From CAZXBB01 sp964638815 (lineage in GTDB: Bacteria > Planctomycetota > Phycisphaerae > Phycisphaerales > SM1A02): a DNA stretch of 8,976 nucleotides. Below, in pieces: positions 1-4,900 of this stretch. Under the pieces are notes generated by a model that saw only the letters and a list, made by a program, of their open reading frames with translations, ran no database searches and was not told where the DNA came from. The stretch's first letter is position 1; every line of letters starts with the position of its first letter. A program made the translations under genes and the position numbers. Location of the stretch: NCBI GenBank assembly GCA_964638815.1, contig CAZXBB010000147.1:1-8976 (forward strand), given 5' to 3'.

Positions 1-373
1 GTCGAAGTTCCACCGCTCGTGCTCGGACAGCGAGATGGACGGCCCGGAGGACTGCGGCCGGCGTCAGGGCAACGGCAAGGCGAACGAGTCGGGCCTGATC
101 AACGACTGGATCCTCGAGGGTCTGGTTGACGAGACGGGGGCCGTGCTCGACTGCTCCGGCGGGAGCCCGCTGGTCCTCGCCGGCGGGACGGAGCCGGGCG
201 TCGGCGCGCTGCGCGCGGGTGACGTCAACGGGGATGGCCGCGTCGATTCCGGTGACGTCGTCGCGATCATGGCGGCGTGGGGCGCGTGCGCGGCCGAGTG
301 TCCCGCGGACATCGACGGCAACGGCGTGGTGGACGATCGCGATCTCGTCGGGACGCTCGAGAACATCGACTGA
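1..373 (+). CDS. C-terminal part of a secreted protein with two dockerin-like calcium loops (5' end outside window)
   Basis: The reading frame is already open at the first full codon (base 2) and ends at TGA 371-373, so only the last 123 residues are visible and the true start lies upstream. The first ~55 residues (SKF, GPEDCG, RQGNG, GLINDW, LEGLVDE) match the C-terminal domain of the large minus-strand protein at 5060-5224 at 37 of 55 positions in a hand alignment, so the two are paralogues and this one is probably also exported. Two EF-hand loops follow: DVNGDGRVDSGD (221-256) and DIDGNGVVDDRD (308-343). Both have D1, D3, D/N5, G6 and D12, as in type I dockerin or calcium-loop repeats. The first loop continues into AIMAAWGAC, resembling the AW/MWGPC pattern of the paralogue, but this protein ends LENID instead. 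A calcium-stabilised surface or secreted role is inferred. No cohesin partner is visible. The upstream architecture cannot be judged here. Confidence 0.85.
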   Translation, partial: SKFHRSCSDSEMDGPEDCGRRQGNGKANESGLINDWILEGLVDETGAVLDCSGGSPLVLAGGTEPGVGALRAGDVNGDGRVDSGDVVAIMAAWGACAAECPADIDGNGVVDDRDLVGTLENID

Positions 374-399
374 CCGCGTCCGTCAATCCTCGATCCCAT

Positions 400-434
400 G
401 GACCCCCGGCCCCGCGGCCGGGGGTCCTTTCCTT
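400..434 (+). terminator. Rho-independent terminator after the partial left-edge gene
   Basis: There is a perfect 12-bp inverted repeat, 400-411 against 416-427, with a four-base loop CCGC. It is followed by the T-rich tail TTTCCTT (428-434). It begins 27 bases after the TGA at 371-373. The stem is almost all G:C. The reverse direction has no T tract, so it should stop plus-strand transcripts only, not those arriving from the convergent minus-strand gene. Confidence 0.85.
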
Positions 435-440
435 CGTGTC

Positions 441-508
441 GCGGGTTGCGCGGGCACGCGGGTTGCGCGGGCACGCGGGCTGCGCGGGCACGGGAGCTGC
501 GCCGGCAC
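441..508. repeat. Four tandem copies of a 17-bp G+C-rich repeat
   Basis: The unit is GCGGGTTGCGCGGGCAC. Copies 1 (441-457) and 2 (458-474) are identical. Copy 3 (475-491) has a single T-to-C change. Copy 4 (492-508) is more diverged, and the array fades into GGGCGTTG. The array lies between two convergent genes, just past the terminator. The period is not a multiple of three, which agrees with non-coding DNA. A regulatory or structural role cannot be told from sequence alone. Confidence 0.9.
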
Positions 509-544
509 GGGCGTTGTTGAGGTCCTCGAGAGGAAGCAGGGCGG

Positions 545-1399
545 CTACCCGCCGCGCGCGCCCGTGGCCCCCGCGACGCCCGCCTCGCGGCGGACCATCA
601 CCGTCGTGCCGCCGTCGGCGATGACCATGCGGATCGCGCCCTTCGGGTCCACAAAGAACTCGAGCGCCCGCGGGACGTCGAGCACGTACCTCGTGCACCG
701 GACGTCGTGACCGCCGAAGTCCACCGACTCGGTGCCGAGACACTCGATCGCGAAGGTCGCGCCCGCCTCGGGGTCGTGCACCTTGACCTCGACCGACTCG
801 GTGTAATGCCCGAACGCATAGACGGCGCCCGCGTCGCGCGGCAGCAGCGGGACCAGCCGGAACGCGGCCGCCTGCATGAGCGTGTCGGCGGGATAGGGAA
901 TCTCGCTCTCCCCGCCGTTCGCGGCGATGACCCCGCGCTCGCCGTCGATGACCAGCGACGCGGTGAGCGACTCGTCCTTGCGGCTCATGGTGAGCGTGCT
1001 CTCGCGGAGACGCAGCAGCGGCCCGCGCTCGCACTTCATGCGCAACTTGATCGAGCGCCCCATGATCTCCCAATCGTCCTCCATCATCACGTGATCGCGG
1101 GCGACCGAGGTCGACATCGTCACGTTCGCCGTGAACGAGAGATCGCCGCGCACGCCGATCTCGCCGACGTGCATCGCGATGTCGTACGTGCTCTTGCCCT
1201 GCCGGTCGAGCGCGCGGTCGTCGAGACGCACGTCGGCGAGACGCTTCGTCGCGGGATCGCCCGCCCCCGGCCCCGCTCCCGGCCCCGCTCCCGGCCCCGG
1301 CCCCGGCCCGGCTCCCGCGCGGACGCCGAGGCATAGGACGGCGAACGAGACGCCGGCGGCGAGGACGAACTTGGCGGATCGGTGCATGGAGGGGCTCAT
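545..1399 (-). CDS. Exported protein of unknown function with Pro/Gly/Ala-rich linker
   Basis: About 284 residues, ending at TAG (545-547). I do not recognise the family. The N-terminus has basic residues (HRSAK) and a hydrophobic run FVLAAGVSFAVLCLGV, ending near VRAGA, so a Sec signal peptide is likely. Next comes a low-complexity AGPG-type stretch (about residues 29-46), and then a body with alternating beta-strand-like patterns, such as LTASLVIDGE and ALEFFVDPKGAIRMVI. The 'V-P-R-A-L-E-F-F-V-D-P-K-G' segment loosely recalls the closing strands of periplasmic beta-sheet proteins of the DUF3108/LolA kind; that is only an impression. There are three cysteines in the mature part and no catalytic motif I can identify. 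Two in-frame starts, ATG at 1397-1399 and ATG at 1385-1387, both fit the signal peptide. Neither has a clear Shine-Dalgarno, so the start is uncertain by four codons. The gene diverges from the lipoprotein/TPR pair and converges on the partial gene. Confidence 0.8.
   Translation of the reverse strand: MSPSMHRSAKFVLAAGVSFAVLCLGVRAGAGPGPGPGAGPGAGPGAGDPATKRLADVRLDDRALDRQGKSTYDIAMHVGEIGVRGDLSFTANVTMSTSVARDHVMMEDDWEIMGRSIKLRMKCERGPLLRLRESTLTMSRKDESLTASLVIDGERGVIAANGGESEIPYPADTLMQAAAFRLVPLLPRDAGAVYAFGHYTESVEVKVHDPEAGATFAIECLGTESVDFGGHDVRCTRYVLDVPRALEFFVDPKGAIRMVIADGGTTVMVRREAGVAGATGARGG
1269..1304. repeat. In-frame GGCCCC / GGCCCCGCTCCC repeat inside the signal-proximal coding region
   Basis: Two 12-bp units GGCCCCGCTCCC (1269-1280, 1281-1292) are followed by two 6-bp units GGCCCC (1293-1298, 1299-1304), with degenerate similar sequence continuing to about 1315. 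On the coding (minus) strand this reads as GGGGCC-type repeats encoding Ala/Gly/Pro alternation straight after the signal peptide. The periods of 6 and 12 keep the reading frame, so copy-number changes would alter linker length without frameshift. Confidence 0.85.
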
Positions 1400-1458
1400 C
1401 GGCGCGATCGCGGCCCCGTCTCGCAAACGCGCGGGCGGCGCGTCCGATAACTGGTCCC

Positions 1459-1524
1459 GGCCCCCCGGCCCCCGGCCCTCGGCCCCCGGCCCCCGGCCCC
1501 CGGCCTCCGGCCCCCCCGGCCCCC
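1459..1524. repeat. GGCCCCC heptamer tandem array, G-rich on the minus strand
   Basis: Nine consecutive units begin with GG and run into C tracts. Six are exactly 7 nt (1467-1508), flanked by one of 8, one of 9 and a final one of 7. Five units are exactly GGCCCCC; two carry a C-to-T change. The degenerate pattern continues to about 1560. The minus strand therefore has seven runs of five or more G, a strong G-quadruplex candidate. It sits in the gap between the divergent genes starting at 1399 (-) and 1597 (+), upstream of both. If the minus-strand gene is transcribed from beyond it, the array would lie in its 5' leader. The 7-nt period is incompatible with coding. Confidence 0.9.
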
Positions 1525-1584
1525 GGCCGGGCCCACCCCCGGGCTCCAGCCCGGCCCTCCGGAGCGCCATGTTCCGTCCCCGGC

Positions 1585-1590
1585 TACGCT
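1585..1590 (+). promoter_or_regulatory. Possible -10 element (TACGCT) for a leaderless transcript
   Basis: TACGCT fits TANNNT and lies six bases upstream of the ATG at 1597. A transcript from it would begin at or near the start codon. No purine-rich Shine-Dalgarno is seen in the preceding 20 bases (the last are CTTGCACC), which fits leaderless initiation. No convincing -35 hexamer is present at the usual distance, and short TANNNT matches are common by chance, so this is tentative. Confidence 0.3.
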
Positions 1591-1596
1591 TGCACC

Positions 1597-3285
1597 ATGC
1601 GGCCGCTCCCCGTGCTCCTCCTCTCGGCCGGCCTGGCCGTCCCTGCATGCGGACCCGACCCGGCCGGACCGCCGCCCCCGCAGATCTCCTTCACCGACGC
1701 GACGGACGGGCTCGCGATCCACTTCTCGATCGACCGCGCCGTCACCGGCGACTACTTCATGCCCGACAGCATGGGCACGGGGTGCGCGCTCTTTGACTGC
1801 GACGGCGACGGCGACCTCGACCTGTACGTCGTCAACGGCTTCCGGGCCGCCGGCGGTGCGCTCGTGACCCCGCAGGGGGCGAACCGTCTCTACCGCCAGG
1901 AGGACGACGGCGCCTTCCGCGACGTCAGCGCAGATTCGGGCGCCGACGACCAGGGGTACGGGATGGGCGTCGCGGTCGGCGACATCGACAACGACGGTGA
2001 CGCCGATCTCTTCGTGACGAACTACGGGGCCAACGCGCTCTACCGCAACGACGGCGACGGGACCTTCACCGACGTCACGGATTCCGCGGGCATCGCGGGC
2101 AGCGCGTGGTCCGCCTCCGCCGGCTTCTTCGACGCCGACGGCGACGGCGCCCTCGATCTCTACGTCACGAACTACCTCGAGTACGACGAGGATGCGATGG
2201 GACGCACACACGACGCCGCGGGCCAGCCGGAGTACCCCTCGCCGGGGGCGTTTCCGCCCGCGACCGATCAGTTCTACCGCAACCGCGGCGACGGCACCTT
2301 CGAGGACCTGACCGTCGCGAGCGGCATCGCGAGCGGGGCGGGACGCGGGTTGGGGGTCGTCTTTGCCGATCTCGACGGCGACGGCGCAACGGACGTCTAC
2401 GTGGCGAACGACGGCGATGCCAACTTCGCGTGGATGAACGACGGCGCCGGCGGGTTCGTCGACCGCGCGCCGCAGATGGGGCTCGCGGTGAACCGGTACG
2501 GCCTGCCGGAGGCGAGCATGGGGCTCGCGCTCGGCGACACCGAGGGCGATGGGACCATGGAGATCTTCGCGACGCACCTCGTGCGCGAGTCGAACACGCT
2601 GTACCGTCCGACCGGCGCGTCGACCTGGCACGACGCGACGGGCGACGCCGGGCTCGTCGCGGACAGCATCGACTACACCGGTTTCGGGACGGCCTTCTTC
2701 GACGCCGATCACGACGGCGACCTCGACCTCGCGGTCGTCAACGGTCGCGTGCTCCGCGAGCGGGCGCACCCCGGCGCGAGACTCGGCCCGCACTGGAGCG
2801 CCTACGCGGAACCCAACCAGCTCTTCGCCAACGACGGGCGCGGCGGGTTCGCCGAAATCGACGCGGGCGCCTTCAGCCGGGACGTCGAGGTCAGCCGGGG
2901 TCTCGCGGTGGGCGACCTTGACGGCGACGGCGACCTCGACCTCGTCGTCGTGAACGGCAACGGCACGGTGCGCGTCTACCGCAACGAGGGCGCGCGCGGG
3001 CACTGGCTGGTGGTCCGGGCGGTCGATCCGGCGCTCGGGCGCGACGCGATCGGCGCCGTGGTCGAGGTCGAGGCCGGCGGGACCCGGCAGCGACGACGCG
3101 TGGACGGCGCGGGCAGCTATCTCTCGTACCACGACCCCCGCGCGCACTTCGGCCTCGGCGATGCACGGACCATCGACGGCCTGTGGGTGCAGTGGCCCGG
3201 CGGTTCGCGCGAACGCTTCCCGGCGGGACCCGGCGACCGCGTGATCGTCGTGCGCCGGGGCGAGGGGACCGGCGACGATGGCTGA
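1597..3285 (+). CDS. FG-GAP/VCBS repeat lipoprotein with C-terminal ASPIC/UnbV domain (CRTAC1-like)
   Basis: 562 residues. The N-terminus MRPLPVLLLSAGLAVPAC is a short signal peptide with a lipobox-like VPAC at Cys18 (Pro at -2 is unusual), so it is probably a lipoprotein. Seven FG-GAP/VCBS-type acidic calcium loops follow, at about residues 67, 128, 177, 256, 312, 367 and 439. Good examples are DCDGDGDLDLYVVNG, DIDNDGDADLFVTNYG and DLDGDGDLDLVVVNG; the fifth (GDTEGDG) is weaker. They should fold as beta-propeller blades. Several blades carry the linked F-x-D-V/L-T/S motif, such as GDGTFTDVTD. Residues ~467-550 are an ASPIC/UnbV domain (PF07593 type), seen in HWLVVRAV, a G-A-V-V-E-V-E strand, SYLSYHDPRAHFGLG and WVQWPGGSRERF. 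The family is common in Planctomycetota and related phyla and typically extracellular; its substrate is unknown. Length and domain order are normal. The stop overlaps the start of the TPR gene, so the two are probably co-translated and work together. Confidence 0.93.
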   Translation: MRPLPVLLLSAGLAVPACGPDPAGPPPPQISFTDATDGLAIHFSIDRAVTGDYFMPDSMGTGCALFDCDGDGDLDLYVVNGFRAAGGALVTPQGANRLYRQEDDGAFRDVSADSGADDQGYGMGVAVGDIDNDGDADLFVTNYGANALYRNDGDGTFTDVTDSAGIAGSAWSASAGFFDADGDGALDLYVTNYLEYDEDAMGRTHDAAGQPEYPSPGAFPPATDQFYRNRGDGTFEDLTVASGIASGAGRGLGVVFADLDGDGATDVYVANDGDANFAWMNDGAGGFVDRAPQMGLAVNRYGLPEASMGLALGDTEGDGTMEIFATHLVRESNTLYRPTGASTWHDATGDAGLVADSIDYTGFGTAFFDADHDGDLDLAVVNGRVLRERAHPGARLGPHWSAYAEPNQLFANDGRGGFAEIDAGAFSRDVEVSRGLAVGDLDGDGDLDLVVVNGNGTVRVYRNEGARGHWLVVRAVDPALGRDAIGAVVEVEAGGTRQRRRVDGAGSYLSYHDPRAHFGLGDARTIDGLWVQWPGGSRERFPAGPGDRVIVVRRGEGTGDDG

Positions 3286-4849
3286 GCCGAAGCGCGAGCC
3301 GGCCGCCCCCCGATCCCGCGCACCGTCCGGCTCCCGTCGCCGCCGGCTGGCCATCGGCTTCGCGCTGGTCGCCGTACTCGCCGCGATCGCGGTGGTGGTC
3401 AACGAGCCGTGGCTCCCGCTCCGCTACGGCCGCGCGAAGCCCCCGGTCGTGCCGGCCGAAACACTGGAGCCCGCTCTCCGCCGGCTGCTCGAAGATCGCA
3501 CGCGCGACGTCGCCGCCGCGCCGTACGCGGCCGAGGCCTGGGGGCGGCTCGGCGTCGCGTACGACGTCCACGACCTGCCGGACCGGGCGATCGCGTGCTA
3601 CGGGCGGGCACACCGCCTCGACCCCGGGGACTTCCGTTGGATCTACTTCCTCGGCTTATGCGAGATGCCAAGCGATCACCGCGCCGCGCAGACGCACCTG
3701 CTGGCCGCGCGGGCGATTCGCGACGACTACGCTCCGCTCGAGCTCCACATCGCCCGCGGCTACTTCGACACGGGTGAGCTCGACCGCGCCGAAGAGCACT
3801 ACCTGAACGCCGCGAAGCTCGACCCGAAGGTCGTGCGGCCGCACGTCGGCCTCGCCCGCGTCGCGCTCGCGCGGCAGCAGCCCGGGGAGGCGCTCGGGCA
3901 TCTCGAGGCGGCGCTCGCGCGCGGGCCGAAGAGCGGCGAGGTGCACTTCCTCCTGGCCCAGGCGCACCGCCGGCTCGGCGACGACGCGGAGGCGGCGCGT
4001 CACGCGGCGCGGGCGGGCGAACGCGCGGCCTTCGAGGAGTTCTCCGATCCCGTGCGGATGGAGTCGCAGTGGGACGTGGGCGTCACCGCGTTCTGGCGGG
4101 CGACACGCGCCCGTGCGTATCTCGATTCCGGCATGGTCGATCGCGCCGTCGGCGAGTGGCGCGCTGCGCTCGAGGACGACCCCGCGTCGGCCCGCGCCTG
4201 GGCGGAGCTTGGTCACCTGTACGCGATGGGCGATCCAGAGCGGGCGGCGGAGGCGTACGGACGCTCCCTCACGCTCGACCCGGCGCAGCCCGTCGTGCGT
4301 CATCGCCTCGGGCTGCTGCTCCTGCGCAGTGGGCGGACGGACGCCGGTCTCCGGCTCGTCCGCGAATCGTGTGAAGCGCTGCCGGACCGGCCGGACCTGC
4401 GCTCCAACCTCGCGATCGCCCTCGCCGGGGTGGGGCGGTCGGCGGAGGCGGCGGACGCGTTCCGGACGGCGGCGCGAGGGTTCGCCGCAGAAGGCGCGTA
4501 CACCCGAGCTCGGCAGGCGCTCGAGAGCGCGTTCGAGAAGACGCCCGGCGATCCCGCCGTCGCGGAGGACCTCGCGTGGCTGCTCGCGACGTGCCCCGAC
4601 GAGGAAGTGCGGGATCCGGCCCGCGCGCAGGCCGTCGTCGCCGGGTTTGCCCGCGACCGGACGGCGCGCCAGCACGACGCGCTCGGCGCCGCGCTCGCGG
4701 CGCAGGGCGACTTCGCCGGTGCGATCGCGGCGGCGCAATCGGCCCTCGCCACGCCCGATCTCACGCCGGACGAGCGAGCGGCGATCTCCTCACGTCTCGA
4801 CGGCTACCGTGAAGGCCGGGCGTTCGTCGATGGCCGCGTCCCGCGCTGA
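3278..4849 (+). CDS. Membrane-anchored tetratricopeptide-repeat protein
   Basis: 523 residues. The ATG at 3278 overlaps the preceding TGA (3283-3285) by eight bases, and GAGGGG at 3262-3267 gives a Shine-Dalgarno about ten bases upstream, so translational coupling is likely. A basic N-terminus (SGSRRRR) precedes one transmembrane segment (residues ~24-42, LAIGFALVAVLAAIAVVV), which predicts the remainder outside the cytoplasmic membrane. TPR units are recognisable from A-x-x-x-L-G-x-x-Y and A-x-x-x-Y/H-x-x-A-x-x-L-D-P spacing. They lie at about residues 84-117, 151-184, 185-218, 219-251, 272-305 and 306-338, with more degenerate ones after that. The C-terminal LAWLLATCP, LGAALAAQGDFAGAI and RLDGYREGR segments are typical of planctomycete and acidobacterial TPR proteins. 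TPRs mediate protein-protein contacts, and no enzymatic domain is visible. Given the pairing with an ASPIC/UnbV lipoprotein, a scaffold or chaperone role for that partner is a reasonable inference but unproven. Confidence 0.9.
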   Translation: MAEPKREPAAPRSRAPSGSRRRRLAIGFALVAVLAAIAVVVNEPWLPLRYGRAKPPVVPAETLEPALRRLLEDRTRDVAAAPYAAEAWGRLGVAYDVHDLPDRAIACYGRAHRLDPGDFRWIYFLGLCEMPSDHRAAQTHLLAARAIRDDYAPLELHIARGYFDTGELDRAEEHYLNAAKLDPKVVRPHVGLARVALARQQPGEALGHLEAALARGPKSGEVHFLLAQAHRRLGDDAEAARHAARAGERAAFEEFSDPVRMESQWDVGVTAFWRATRARAYLDSGMVDRAVGEWRAALEDDPASARAWAELGHLYAMGDPERAAEAYGRSLTLDPAQPVVRHRLGLLLLRSGRTDAGLRLVRESCEALPDRPDLRSNLAIALAGVGRSAEAADAFRTAARGFAAEGAYTRARQALESAFEKTPGDPAVAEDLAWLLATCPDEEVRDPARAQAVVAGFARDRTARQHDALGAALAAQGDFAGAIAAAQSALATPDLTPDERAAISSRLDGYREGRAFVDGRVPR

Positions 4850-4900
4850 GGAACGAGCGTTCACGCGGGCGTGCGCCGGACGGACCGGACCCACGCGGGC

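Noticed and set aside
441..508. The 17-bp repeats as a mini CRISPR array
   Set aside because: The copies are directly adjacent with no spacers and there are no cas genes, so it is a simple tandem repeat.
540..553. A 5-bp stem around the stop codon of the minus-strand exported gene as a terminator
   Set aside because: GGCGG/CCGCC with a four-base loop overlaps the stop codon, and no T tract follows; chance is likely in such G+C-rich DNA.
1400..1648. N-terminal extension of the minus-strand exported protein back to the ATG at 1648
   Set aside because: The extension would translate the heptamer array as Gly/Pro/Arg monotony, bury the signal peptide 80 residues inside the protein, and overlap the start of the divergent lipoprotein gene.
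1396..3402. A minus-strand open frame of 668 codons opposite the lipoprotein gene
   Set aside because: It is the reverse reading of the FG-GAP repeats (VEVAVAV-type monotony mirrors the DGDGDLDL codons) and runs through the non-coding heptamer array. No domain is recognisable.
4850..4900. Possible shared terminator between the convergent TPR and large cysteine-rich genes
   Set aside because: Only a 5-bp stem (GAACG-AG-CGTTC, 4851-4862) and a direct repeat CACGCGGGC (4862-4870, 4892-4900) are visible. There is no strong stem and no T tract on either strand.
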